DNA of 64,000 nucleotides from Siphonodentalium dalli (Eukaryota; Mollusca; Scaphopoda; Gadilida; Siphonodentaliidae). Shown piece by piece: positions 1-11,829 of the stretch. The stretch spans positions 196,276,935-196,340,934 of the forward strand of contig CP136061.1 in the NCBI GenBank assembly GCA_032622095.1, given 5' to 3'. The translations under genes were made by a program, and so were the position numbers. Numbering within the stretch: the first letter of the stretch is position 1; every line of letters starts with the position of its first letter. The notes under the pieces were generated by a model. It saw only the letters and a list, made by a program, of their open reading frames with translations, did not search any database and was not told where the DNA came from.

Positions 1-781
1 ATTAACCCTCAAAATGCCGGCATCGGCGAAAATGTTCGCAGTGAAATGAAGCTAACAGCCCGGACCGCCCCTGCAGCGTCCAGGTATGATTTTAGTATCC
101 ATACATGTGCGAGGGTGTTAATGAAACCCAAATACGCACGGAGAGTGGTCAAGGTCAAACGGAAGTGCCGCTTATTAACCCCTAAACTTCCCAGATTCAG
201 CCAGAATTAAAAAATTGCGCCCCCAATAAACAAATTCACAGCCCGGACCCCCTTAATGTCCTCGTACTTCTAATAACTCCTTACGTATGTGTTGTGGAAC
301 TACCCTCGACTACACTCACGAAGATACAAGGGCGAGTCGCCCACGAATGCCTGGCAATTAACCCCCAAAATGCCGCCATCGCCGATTATGTTTACCGATA
401 ACGACGCTGACAGCCCGGACCAGCCCGGACCATCCCAATCCAGCCCAGACCCCCCATATGGACTATATGAGTGATTTTAAGGGCAATATGAGTGCAGGGA
501 TGTCATGGAAACCCACTCAGGGTCGCTATTAACCCTCAAAATGCCGGCATCGGTGAAAATGTTCGCAGTGAAATGAAGCTAACAGCCCGGACCGCCCCTG
601 CTGGGTCCAGGTATGATTTTAGTATCCATACATGTGCGAGGGTGTTAATGAAACCCAAATACGCACTGAGAGTGGTCAAGGTCAAACGGAAGTGCCGCTT
701 ATTAACCCCTAAACTTCCCAGATTCAGCCAGAATTAAAAACTTGCGCCCCCAATAAACAAATTCACAGCCCGGACCCCCTT
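1..781 (+). repeat. Satellite array, left arm, part 1
   Basis: About one and a half monomers of a GC-richer satellite, recognised by recurring blocks such as ATTAACCCTCAAAATGCCGG, CAGCCCGGACC and TTATTAACCCCTAAACTTCC. The same monomers recur at 1872-3945 in this orientation and at 22545-31515 inverted. Each core monomer holds two diverged copies of one sub-block (…GCCGGCATCGGCGAAAATGTTCGC… and …GCCGCCATCGCCGATTATGTTTACC…). The C-rich stretch near 415-470 is a G-quadruplex motif on the minus strand. Short open frames on both strands follow from the repeat and are not treated as genes. Confidence 0.95.
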
Positions 782-783
782 AA

Positions 784-1871
784 CTCTTTCACCACTGGAT
801 TTCCATGGGGAAATTCCACCAAACCCTGAATTAATTACTGATAATTCTCTGAAATGCGTCTCAGTGCTAGTACCATGCGCTAAAATTGAGATAGATATTG
901 TACAAACAGGAAACTTGGCCCATATATACATTGGACCATACTCATCGTTTTCGGGTATGATCACACGCATGTCATGACCATCCTTGGCAACGGTTGCTAG
1001 GCAACCACAGGGTTGTTAAAAAAATCACCCATACCATGTAAATATATAATGTAACAGAAATATGGGATAGCAATCACATTTCATACCGAATAGTACATTG
1101 TAGATATCTGGTATGAGCAAAGAGCATTTTTCGTATCATGTTTGGTTAGCAACGGTTGCTATGTGTAAGATTCTTAGCTATAAAAGGTACCAATTAACCC
1201 TCTGTTATCAGAATGAGACCTGCGTGAATTCGTTATTTTTTTCATCGAAATAACAAGCATGGAACTTGATATATATATACATATGTGTCCATTGTCTGTG
1301 GGAATTATTCTAGTTCTACAATCATCTCAGCTTGGTTCAACCCTAACAACCGTTGCTAGGCAAATATTGGATGTCTTGAAATGTAGCTATACTATTGATT
1401 TTATGGTCATTAACCCATATAACACATGCAAATAAATTTCTCTCTCCAACAACATTGAGAGACTTACATATAAATTATAAGCCGATCCAGGCACTTCCCA
1501 TCTGTGTCAATTTATAACCTTTCATGGGCAGGTCAGCCCCCAGGCCTTTAAATTACCCCAAATTAACGTCGTTAAACAGTGTCCCCATATAACGGATATG
1601 ACCCCAAATTAAAAAAAAATCTAAAACAATGACAGTTCTGGTCTGTTTATGGATTTTCCTGCTGTAATTTTTCGCAGCACCTCCAGTGGAAGTACAATAT
1701 TGATTCCAATAATAATCATCGTGGTATATACATTGATCCTTCTTGAATATAAAGTTTATAATATTAGGTATAAAGTAGGGAAGTGAGAATGGTTTCGCCA
1801 GCCCGCTGTAGCGGGCCACCGGGGTGAACGTAAATGACGTCGCGCCCGCTACAGCGGGCTGCCGGGTTGAA
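784..1871. mobile_element. Decayed TTAA (piggyBac-like) element, copy 1
   Basis: Non-satellite DNA that starts exactly after the satellite's TTAA (780-783) with CTCTTTCACCACTGG, comparable to CCCTTTGAACCCTGG at the left end of the intact relative at 27060. It carries three copies of a (C)AACGGTTGCTAGGCAA-like motif (about 985, 1147, 1347), also found in the relative. Its right end has two short hairpins, GCCCGCT-GT-AGCGGGC (1801-1816) and GCCCGCT-AC-AGCGGGC (1844-1859), then CGGGTTGAA, and then runs straight into satellite out of register. The last bases of the right TIR and its TTAA are missing, so the end was deleted with adjoining satellite. No transposase is seen. Confidence 0.7.
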
Positions 1872-3945
1872 TCCCACTCAGGGTCGCTATTAACCCTCAA
1901 AATGCCGGCATCGGCGAAAATGTTCGCCGTGAAATGAAGCTAACAGCCCGGACCGCCCCTGCTGTGTCCAGATAGTGGTCAAGGTCAAACGGAAGTGCCG
2001 CTTATTAACCCCTAAACTTCCCAGATTCAGCCAGAATTAAAAAATTGCGCCCCCAATAAACAAATTCACAGCCCGGACCCCTTTAATGTCCTCATACTTC
2101 TAATAACTCCTTACATATGTGTTGTGGAACTACCCTCGACTACACTCACGAAGATACAAGGGCGAGTCGCCCACGAATGCCTGGCAATTAACCCCCAAAA
2201 TGCCGCCATCGCCGATTATGTTTACCGATAACGACGCTGACAGCCCGGACCAGCCCGGCCCATCCCAGTCCAGCCCGGACCCCCCATATGGACTATGTGA
2301 GTGATTGTAAGGGCAATATAAGTGCAGGGGTGTCATGGAAACACACTCAGGGTCGCTATTAACCCTCAAAATGCCGCCATCCACGAAAATGTTCGCCGTG
2401 AAATGAAGCTAACAGCCCGGACCGCCCCTGCTGCGTCCAGGTGGGATTTTAGTATCCATACCTGTGCGGGGGTGTGAATGAAACCCAAATACGCACGGAG
2501 AGTGGTCAAGGTCAAACGGAAGTGCCGCTTATTAACCCCTAAACTTCCCAGATTCAGCCAGAATTAAAAAATTGCTCCCCCAATAAACAAATTCACAGCC
2601 CGGACCCCCTTAATGTCCTCGTACTTCTAATAACTCCTTACATATGTGTTGTGGAACTAACCTCGACTACACTCACGAAGATTCAAGAGCGAGTCGCTCA
2701 CGAATGCCTGGCAATTAACCCCCAAAATGCCGCCATCGCCGATTATGTTTACCGATAACGACGCTGACAGCCCGGACCATCCCAGTCCAGCCCGGACCCC
2801 CATATGGACTATATGAGTGATTGGAAATGGAAACCCACTCAGGGTCGCTATTAACCCTCAAAATGCCGGCATCGGCGAAAATGTTCGCCGTGAAATGAAG
2901 CTAACAGCCCGGACCGCCCCTGCTGCGTCCAGGTATGATTTTAGTATCCATACATGTGCGAGGGTGTTAATGAAACCCAAATACGCACGGAGAGTGGTCA
3001 AGGTCAAACGGAAGTGCCGCTTATTAACCCCTAAACTTCCCAGATTCAGCCAGAATAAAAAAATTGCGCCTCCAAGAAACAAATTCACAGCCCGGACCCC
3101 CTTAATGTCCTCATACTTCTAATAACTCCTTACATATGTGTTGTGGAACTACCCTCGACTACACTCAAGAAGATTCAAGGGCGAGTCTCCCACGAATGCC
3201 TGGCAATTAACCCCCAAAATGCCGCCATCGCCGATTATGTTTACCGATAACGACGCTGACAGCCCGGACCAGCCCGGACCATCCCAGTCCAGACCGGACC
3301 CCCCATATGGACTATATGAGTGATTGTAAGGCCAATATAAGTGCAGGGGTGTCATGGAAACCCACTCAGTGTCGCTATTAACCCTCAAAATGCCGGCATC
3401 GGCGAAAATGTTCGCCGCGAAATGAAGCTAACAGCCCGGACCGCCCCTGCTGCGTCCAGGTGGGATTTTAGTATCCATACCTGTGCGGGGGTGTTAATGA
3501 AACCCAAATACGCACGGAGATTGTTCAAGGTCAAACGGAAGTGCCGCTTATTAACCCCTAAACTTCCCAGATTCAGCCAGAATTAAAAACTTGCGCCCCC
3601 AATAAACAAATTCACAGCCCGGACCCCCTTAATGTCCTCGTACTTCTAATAACTCCTTACATATTTGTTGTGGAACAACCTCGGCTACACTCACAAAGAA
3701 AGCCCATGAAAGCCTGGCAATTAACCCCGCCATCGCCGAATATGTTTACCGATAACGAAGCTAACAGTCAGGACCGCCCTGTGGCGTCTAGTGGTAATAT
3801 TAGTAGCCCTATCTGTACACGGGTGTCATGGAAACTCACAAACACACGGACTATGGTCACGGCCAAAGAGAAGTGACGATATTAACCCCCAAACTTGCCA
3901 GATTCATTCAGAATTACAAGTGTGTGCCCGAATAAAAAAATATCG
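1872..3945 (+). repeat. Satellite array, left arm, part 2
   Basis: Continuation of the left satellite. The marker CACTCAGGGTCGCTATTAAC recurs near 1869, 2345, 2835 and 3363, about 500-530 bp apart. The final copy (about 3660-3945) is shorter and clearly diverged, with GGACCGCCCTGTGGCGTC and a NACCCCCAAACTTGCCAGATTC form. This matches the diverged monomers at the facing edge of the right arm (22545-23340). The array fades into AT-rich DNA near 3945. Confidence 0.95.
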
Positions 3946-4133
3946 CAAGGAAACCAAGCGACACAACCAAAGATGCATATAGATTGATTGAAACAGCCTG
4001 TGACATAAATCTTTATTAACGAAAATAGGGAACATCGTAAAAATAAAAATTACGTAAAAATATAATGACAATACATAAAGCCGGCGGTTACTAACACTAT
4101 CTGGTTAGAGAAGTCTTACAATGTTATGATCAC

Positions 4134-4243
4134 CACCATAAGCTGGTAGAATGTGTTCAATCCGTTAAACTGATCAATACACTCTAATATTAAACTGTAC
4201 TGATCAGTTTAATGGATTGAACACATTCTACCAGCTTATGGTG
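4134..4243. repeat. Near-perfect 43-bp inverted repeat (hairpin element)
   Basis: Arms 4134-4176 and 4201-4243 are reverse complements with one mismatch (CCG against CCA) around a 24-nt AT-rich spacer. The arm begins CACCATAAGCTGGTAGAATG. The symmetry is too long and exact for chance and suggests a young foldback or MITE-type insertion. No obvious target duplication flanks it. Confidence 0.85.
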
Positions 4244-4699
4244 TTATCGAATATGTTAAATTGTTCGATAATTTCTAAGCGATTTGAGTCCGAAAAAATC
4301 ATCTATTGGAAGACTTCCTAACTATATGTACAATATAATATATATATGGTTATCTTTATAATACAATATACGTGCATCAGCCATGTATATATGGATACTA
4401 ATAAGGTAGCACAGATATACAGATACTTTTATATGGTACGGAAAAATAGCACTGACTCGTAAGGTCATATATATATATATACAATCTACGACATAATATA
4501 GATGATAACAAAATGATCCAGTTATTTTACAGCTTCCAGACACACCATAGATTGTTGCTATTGCATGTTGTAATTATTGTGGATGTATTAAGCTTTGAGT
4601 GAATTACAGCTAAATAGTTTATCATGTGAGAAACCAAAAGTTTCAAGCCAAAAATGATTCGTTTTTCAATCGTCCAACCTAAGGCCAAATTGAAAACAA

Positions 4700-5590
4700 A
4701 ACATGAATTATTAATGTGATCTGATATATTATAAATTCTCATATAAATATGCGAGTTTCTAGATATAATATAGTTTAATGCAGACGAATAATTAGAAACA
4801 GATTGTCCCCCGTCATTCTGTGAATATTTCTCCCCATCATAGTTGCGAAAATTCTTAAAGTGACAGGGGACAACCTGCTGCAAAAATTCGAAGATTTCTT
4901 TTACCACGACGCATCTCAGGCTTCAGAACAAACAATATGTTGAGAAATGCATCAATCAGATTTCATGTTCTTTTAAAGTAATGCAGAAAGTAGTTAACAT
5001 AGAAACTATACAAGTTAAACTGTACAATAAATCTTTATAAATTTACAATAAACCGTATATTGACAATGCATATATGAATATAGATAAAAAAAAAAAATAA
5101 GCACGGATATATGGATGCACATCTCGCTCGATGAAGACCGTACCTAAATCCGGCCACTTTGGCGGCCATATTCTGCTGCACTCAACAGAAAATATATAAT
5201 TCAAGAGTGGTTGTACACACACACACATGAACCTGATATTTATAACGAAAACGATTTTCATTATAACTACCATGTTGTGTTACAGCAGTGTACTCACACC
5301 TGACTCAAATTGCTGCATATATTCTGTTAAATGGAGTAGGATATGGTTTGAACATAGGTATATTCTTCCCCAGATAAAATATTGATGTGACCTGAGATAT
5401 TATAAATTCTCATATCAAAAACGCCAATTAGTAGATCGAATAAGGTTTGATGCAGACGACGAACTAAAAAAAACAGATTGTCCCCCGTCAGCCTGTGAAT
5501 ATTTCTCCCCAGCATGGTTGCGAAAATTCTTAAAGTGACAGGGGACAACCTGTTTCAAAAATCCGAAGATTTATTTAACGACGATCCGCC
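4700..5590. repeat. Local direct duplication with an internal 13-bp inverted repeat
   Basis: About 4715-4910 and 5385-5590 are homologous: both read TATTATAAATTCTCATAT, then CAGATTGTCCCCCGTCA, then TGCGAAAATTCTTAAAGTGACAGGGGACAA. In each copy TTGTCCCCCGTCA (4803-4815; 5478-5490) pairs with TGACAGGGGACAA (4861-4873; 5536-5548), giving a stem with a loop of about 45 nt. The DNA between the copies is AT-rich with a short CA run near 5215. No convincing gene is seen from 4244 to 5701. Confidence 0.75.
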
Positions 5591-5701
5591 AATCGAAGGT
5601 TTTAGATCCAAAACATATATTGATAAATATATCAATTAAATTTCTTGTTAATATATATATTCTAGGGTTCATACTGGCCAAAACATCTATTAGGAAATAT
5701 A

Positions 5702-8700
5702 TTAACTGGTTTTAGATTTCTTGTTTGTAATTGTTTTTGCAGATTTGGTTCGTTTGCGTTGGTTCGGTTTCCTAGCTGTGGGGGCAGTTTTTGGTATTGT
5801 GAGGGTTCCGTCAGTTGATGTGATAGTAGTGGTTTTCCTCGACTGATGAGATATTAATTTTGAATATGCCGAATCTTTTTCATCCGGTGCCATTGTGACC
5901 CATTTACTGTGCAAAATTTTGAATTTAGTCATATGACTTGCAAGTTCGAAATTGCCCTGCCCATGAATAGCTCTTCTGATATCTACTTCCTGGAGTTTTA
6001 CAATTTTTTCCAATTTTGAAACAAGATCCGGAAGTTTGAGACTTTTCCAATTTGTGCTTAATTTCAGAATATGGTTAATCGATTCACATGCATTGTTGTT
6101 CCAATCTATCGGAGATTTTCCTTCTATGGTTGGCCTGAATATAAATCGCTTGATCGATGGCAGAATTGAGGAAAAATATTTTGAGAAGGCCGGGATATCT
6201 GTGTCAAATTGTTCTATTAGCCTTAAAGACTATAAATCGAATTCGTATTCATCTTCGCATGACAAAAGACCATTTTCGGAGAAAAGATCGTCGAATACCC
6301 TTTGGACAGTTTTTGTATTTGCACCAACGTCGTTGGTTAAATGGCGTTTAATGTTTTTTTTAACATGGCGTGTGCATAGGAGGTGAGTAGATGTTGGAAA
6401 ACATTGCTGAAGAGCTTTTGTCAGTGCTTTTTCCTCATCAGAACCAATTACTAAGTTTTGTCCTCCAAGCTCCAAACCGAATAAATCTAGATCAAGAACG
6501 GACTGAATGTGAGAGAAAAAGCGATGGTATATGTGGTATGTTGCATCCCAATGCAAAAACAAAGGCCCTAAAAGAATCGGGACATCACGAGTCGATTTTC
6601 TAACTAATTTTCTATTTCTATACACTAACAGGGTGACGAAGCAAGGTCCCAAATTGAAGGTTCTGTCTACACCGATTATACTGGGTTCTATTCCTGACTT
6701 TTTACATACATTTTTAAGGTCTCGAATTTGGTTTTCAGTATACAAAATTACACACGGAGGTTTACCTTTCATTTGAATGAGTTCTTGAATGAAGAGACTG
6801 CTGTGTATGTCATTCATCAGTGTTTGGACGTCATCTGCTGGATTCTTTCTATGCTGGCCGTCGATCTTTCTTTCCTTCTTAGCCTTTGCGTACTTGTAGT
6901 TGCGAATCTGGAAAACAAAAAATATGTATTGTTGAGAGAACTAGAAAATGGGCCATGCTCGTAGACAACCATGGACATATTGTCGACGAGGTTTATCCAC
7001 ACTTGACATAACATCATGTGAACATTAAACGGCATCTATTTCCATATATACAGTTATATGATATACAGCCCAATGGAACACATTAGGCAGAAGAATGGGA
7101 ACTAAAAACATGGATGTCTTGACAGAAAAAGTTTTTAGCAAGTTTTGAATAAAATCTAAAATAAAGAGCGTTCTCACTTATTACAGAGTCAACGTAAAAA
7201 TGATGGTGTATGTATTTTCGCGATGTAAATGGACGCTCTGACAAAGTCCAACCAAGAGAATTTTATTCTAATAAGAACACGCGTCTCATTTTAAATCTGC
7301 ATGTTCGTATAAATGCATTTCATGTATTTATTGACATATGTTCATGGAATAATATCAGAATGTGACAAAAGCGAGTAATATATAGTTGAATATGCTCACC
7401 TGTTTTGTGTCTCTGGGTGCTGTCGTCGAATCATCTAGTGCCATGGTCTCGTAAACTGCTCTTGGTGGTTGCAATGACAGTTTCTTTTCCATGGCAAGCA
7501 CAACGCGTTCTTTTGTTCTGATGTATTCGCTACATCCGCGTTTACTGTGTCCATGCACACTTGGTGTATTTGGGAATTTCCCACAATACTCAACGATGGA
7601 GCAATGTGGGTGGACTGGCTGTGGACATCCGTCTTCCAATTTTCCGAACCAACTGATACGTCTTTTGTACTCAGGGTCTCGTTTGAGCACTGCGTATGAT
7701 TTACACAAATGCATTATTTGTGAAGCAGCTGGCTGCGGATCTAGTTCAACTCTACCACCTCTTCTATATTTGAAATACACGCCTTGTTTGTGATCTATGT
7801 ATTGAAATCCGTCTGGTGTATACATGTAAAAGTTTTTTTTTAACGAACCGGTTGGCGCCCAGGCGCCACAGTCATCCTCATACCTGGGTTTCTTGCCGCT
7901 TACACGCTTCTGAAGATTGATTGCATCGTCTACTGCAACAAATACGTTGTTTTTAGGACCACCTGGTATCTCCGTTGTTTCGGGTGTTTCGTGCAGAAGA
8001 AGATGTATAAGGTCGTCAGTGTCCATGAATATATTGGGATGAGGAAGGGGCTTAGTGAAGCAACGTTTGTTCTTGATCCCGTTGGAACGAATTGGAGAAC
8101 TTGTCGATGTGTCTCTGTGAGGTGGTGATGTATGCCCATCAGATTCCGACTCGTCTGGCACTGGTGTTGAACTATACTTTGGATCGAAATTGATTGAAGA
8201 ATATGGAGACGTAACTGTTGAGGGCAAGTCGATGGACGAGTTGGGTGTGTTGGACGCGGTTGGTGAATGTGTTGCTGGAAGGCTGGAGGAAGTAGCAGGA
8301 AGGATCATACTTGAAGGATTTGATGCGTTGGTGGCAAAGGACAACTTGTCTGGTGTTGTTGCGCATGAAATGTTTATTGGCGATGAATTTGAATTTGGCT
8401 GACGAGTTTTACTGGTCGATTGCACGGGCGAAACCTCTATCACCGTTGAATTCGTAGCTACCAATGGGCGTGCATTGGTGATGCTGGTCGATGTTGTGGT
8501 ATTGGCAGACTGCTGCTGTGGTGGTGATGTCGACGTGGTATATGATGGCGGGGAAACTGGCCGCGGTATAGATATCAGAGGCACGAAGTGGTCACAGTTG
8601 TAGACACCGTCTTTAGGGACGCAGATTACTGTCCACATTAGAATGACGGCTGGTTGTTTTGACGTGACACCCCTACCCTGCACTAGTCGGGTAAGTGGTG

Positions 8701-10185
8701 AAGTCCCGAACCCATCTGAAACTAGAGAAGAAAGATTATGTAGCATCCATTTATTTTCTCGTCTATCTTTGTAACTCATTAAAATGTTGTTTGATATTTA
8801 TTAAGACGCTCTAGTTAGAAATATCATATGTTCGCATAATATTGACATTCATTTGAAGTATTCCTTATTACGAACATTGCATGTAGTTGATATAGTATGT
8901 TATACAATAACTAGTATGCTAATTGTTGCCACGGTTATTTCTACCACTATGGTTAAAACTTACCTGGAGGAAAAAAGCTCTGGATTGCGATATCAAGAAC
9001 CGAGTTCAGGGCAAGGACGTGGTTCAAATCACCCCATGAGCAAAGTTTGGCGGTGTCTCTGATGTATGCTGAGTATTCACCAAGTACAAGTCTAATATCA
9101 TTTCTGAACGGCGACGCATATTTCCGGTGGTCGATGTTGTACATTTCCGGATGTTGTGCCATTTCGATCCACGTTCTGTATCGGAGCTGCTCGTGGTGTT
9201 CGTCTGTATCATAGAGGGAAATCGATGCTGCGCGAAACAAGCAGTTTCCATCTGCTTCAGTGTCGATTGGAACATAGTTGGTGAGAAGTGATGGCTTGGT
9301 TTCCTGTAGAACGGCTACTGACACAGAGTCTGTTGATTTGCCATTTAGCGAGGGCAGTCGGCGGTCTGGCAACTGATTGCAATACGTCTTGAGTAGTGCT
9401 ATTTCTGTTTTCAACCTGGTTTGAAGTTGACCGCGGTGTTTTGTGTCGGTGTTGATTATTCTTCCCAACGCATTCGAGAAGGAATATTTGTCAGTGTCAC
9501 TTGATACGCAGAGATAGTCCAGGTCAGACTGACCCCAGGCGGCGTATTGGAGTTTGGACATCTGGACACATCTACTGTGAACCCACTTCGCACACCCATT
9601 GCACAAGACAGCTGATGTGTCTGAAGAAAAAAAAACATATATATATAAATATTTATAGCGCTTCGTTTGTGATATTTTGCTACATTGATAATAAATACAA
9701 TCCAGGATGACTGCATACAGCATATTTCATCGAATCATTCAAATCCATTACAATCCAGATATTATATCTGTTTAAAAAATATCATGGTATTTCTCATTAA
9801 AAGTCCAGCCATGGTGCGAAAACTGAAATGATTGGTTGGAACAAACGTCTTAAAATCTGGCTCAAAATGATCGTATAATACACATACCGTAAACAATTAT
9901 AATAATTGTAAAAAATCAGTATTTAAACTTATGTATTTAAAAAAAAACGGATATGCATCATTCTGAAGTTATTAGACTAAACCCACACTATAACTTTATT
10001 TTGTTTTCATATAACAACTTTTGATAACGCCTGATTTGATCGATGGAGAAACCAAAATAATAAATGTAAAGCTATGAGATATTATCATATATATGAATTG
10101 GTTTCTTACCTTCAGATTCCTTTGAGCACACTGAGCAAGGATACAAAATCATTTCTTGGAAAACCCGGCTTTTTTGGGGCCGCAT
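5702..10185 (-). CDS. PHD finger-OTU protease-MULE transposase fusion, four exons, one in-frame stop
   Basis: Four minus-strand exons join in phase: 10185-10110 (ATG at 10185), 9620-8964, 8715-7400 and 6907-5702. Donors are GTAAG, GTAAGT and GTGAGC; each acceptor ends in CAG, and the third exon could also begin 6 nt upstream at 8721 in the same frame. The first intron splits a PHD-like zinc finger (YPCSVCSKESE, then CNGCAKWVHSRC). The next part is an OTU cysteine-protease-like domain with DGNC (nucleophile) and, after the second intron, CDHFVPL (histidine). A long Ser/Thr/Pro-rich linker and a conserved Cys/His-bearing block follow. The last exon is a Mutator-like (MULE) transposase: GVDRTF and GSDEEKAL supply catalytic Asp, LLCTRH is the C..H motif, and NNNACESIN is the family's late motif. 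The C-tail is Lys/Ser/Thr-rich. A TAG at 6230-6232 interrupts the transposase, while the frame stays open and conserved on both sides, so this copy is either recently inactivated or carries a sequence error. Total about 1085 codons. Terminal inverted repeats were not found. Confidence 0.82.
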
Positions 10186-10267
10186 TTTCCTCGTTTATTT
10201 CACTAGAAAAGGAAATCAGAAGCTCGAGAAGATATCGATGTGTGCTCTCAATTTTTTTTGCATGGGT

Positions 10268-10335
10268 GGTTTGGGGGGGGGGGGGGGCTAACCCCGGGAT
10301 TGTCGGAAGGACCGATTGGTCCTCCCCTTAACCCC
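10268..10335. repeat. Poly-G plus AGGACCGATTGGTCCT repeat, copy 1
   Basis: A run of 15 G followed by CTAACCCCGGGATTGTCGGA and the palindrome AGGACC-GATT-GGTCCT (10308-10323), then CCCCTTAACCC. A second copy lies at 20738-20800 inside an SGNH gene intron. It is placed just upstream of the MULE gene's first exon, so it could belong to that element's 5' end, but no matching 3' end was found. Confidence 0.7.
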
Positions 10336-10350
10336 TCGTGTATTTTGCCT

Positions 10351-11713
10351 TTATTTTAGAATACATAAGAAAATAAATAAAAAAAAAAAGAAGCAATTTT
10401 GGTCTATCTTTTTCTTTTGGTCTTTTTTCTTTTTGGGCTTCTTCGCTGGTGGTGGTGCAGTCGAAGAAGCATCCGAGGGAGAGGCGTAGCTCGAGCTGCT
10501 GGTGTCGATCTTCTTGACTGGCTTCTCCCTCCGGAACTGGATCTCCCCATCCACTAACCGGTATTCTAGGTTAGATGGGTCACCAGAGTCTGCTGCTGTG
10601 TAGATTACATCTTTTTCCAATAGTGCACAGTCAGCCTTGGTCATGATGTATTTCTGTTGTTTGGCTGCCGCAGCGTGTACTCGGCTTTCCAAGGCTTCGT
10701 GTTTCAGCAGAACGAGTTCTTCATTATCTTCTTCTGTGTTGTTGTTGTTGCCAGTGGTAGAGCTGGGAGACACCGGGATGAGATTGAACTCCGGTGTCCG
10801 TGGTGGCAAGCTGTCCAACTCTACCTCGAAGCTGGTGGCAGGAACAGCAGGGGTGGTTTCCTGCTCCCTTTCTCCGCTCGCCTCGACGACGACAGCAGGG
10901 ACCTCCGGCAGATCAACGGAGTCCCTGCTAGCTGGTGCGATGTCGCCTGTCTCCATGCAGGTCGGGTCGTCTGGGCGTCCCTCAGATAACTCCGACCTGC
11001 CGGCTGTGACACTGGACGTCGGCTGATTCACACGGGGAGGGGTGACTGGCAGATGTAGATGTAGATGTTTATTTGTACAATAGATAAGAATAGATAACAA
11101 AGCATTGATATATGAATTAATGGTATTGTACAGGAGCAGCATGACCTACTGGCCGTCTTCCTGCTGCCCCTCAATCAATAATACAATAAGAAAATATGAT
11201 GGCATATGTAGTTTCAGGTTTGCTGGTTGGTGTTAAATGTTAAATAATTTAACTATATTGATAATTTTAATTGAAAATGGTATAAATTGTGAACTTAAGA
11301 GTATATATCTTATATGCTATTGCGTTTGATGGGCAAGTTAGAAAAGCTAAATCGGAATAACATTGTGATCAACAGTCACCCCCTTCTTCTTCCATTTCGC
11401 CCGTCTGGCGGCGTCCCTTCTTTTTCTGGTAGGCGTCTTCTTCTTGGGAGGCCCCTTCCCAAACTTCATGTAACAGGAGGCAGTCTTGGAGTTGGGTGTC
11501 CCGGGTCTGTGATCTCTGGGTGCCAGCATCTTCAGTCCGGAACTCCAGGCAAAGGGTCAGGTATCCCCTGCTAGACTGGAGACTCCAGTTAGCAATGTCC
11601 AATACCCGACACCTTTGCACTGCGGCCAACACGGCGTCTGGGATTAAATCCATAAGCCTAATCCAAAACCGTCTCACTGGCGTTAAGGCCGGAGGCGCGG
11701 CCACACGACTCAC
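10351..11713 (-). CDS. Unrecognised protein, two exons, acidic/Ser-Thr-rich with Lys-rich C-terminus
   Basis: Two minus-strand open frames join in phase: 11713-11380 (donor GGGG|GTGACT, weak) and 11045-10351 (acceptor CATCTGCCAG|TC). The first exon has a compact, non-repetitive stretch (RRFWIRLMDLIPDAVLAAV, then RCRVLDIANWSL and GYLTLCLEFR) that looks like a folded domain. The second exon is Ser/Thr/Pro/Glu-rich low complexity, then KYIMTKADCALLEKDVIYT…, ending in a basic KKPKKKKDQKKK tract that could be a nuclear signal. No ATG opens the first frame, because a TGA lies just upstream. A frameshift, an unseen upstream exon or a start at the internal Met is therefore needed. A TATAAA lies upstream at 11829-11824. 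The function is not recognised; a retroelement accessory ORF is possible. Confidence 0.5.
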
Positions 11714-11823
11714 CCGTGCTCAACGCTCTGACCGAAGAGGAACTAATAAGGATCGAAGCAATCACGACCGTTTCGCTCCACTCTCCTGCCAGAGGTGTGC
11801 TCTCAATTGTTTTTTGACAAACC

Positions 11824-11829
11824 TTTATA
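11824..11829 (-). promoter_or_regulatory. Putative TATA box of the 10.4-11.7 kb gene
   Basis: TATAAA on the minus strand (ACGTATAAAGG), about 110 nt upstream of the start of the conserved reading frame and oriented towards it. About 25-30 nt downstream lies AATTGAGAGCACAC, and the same 14 bases recur on the minus strand near 10240, beyond the 3' end of the gene. This is position-based inference only. Confidence 0.4.

Noticed and set aside
1-3945. Many open frames of 60-100 codons on both strands in the satellite
   Set aside because: They recur identically with the monomer, overlap on opposite strands and break wherever the monomer varies. They are consequences of base composition and repetition, not genes.
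9001-9040. GGTTCAAATC resembling a tRNA T-loop
   Set aside because: It lies within the OTU-coding exon and no anticodon or acceptor stem can be drawn.
10637-11026. 129-codon plus-strand frame
   Set aside because: Antisense shadow of the Ser/Thr/Glu-rich minus-strand exon, which has supporting splice signals.
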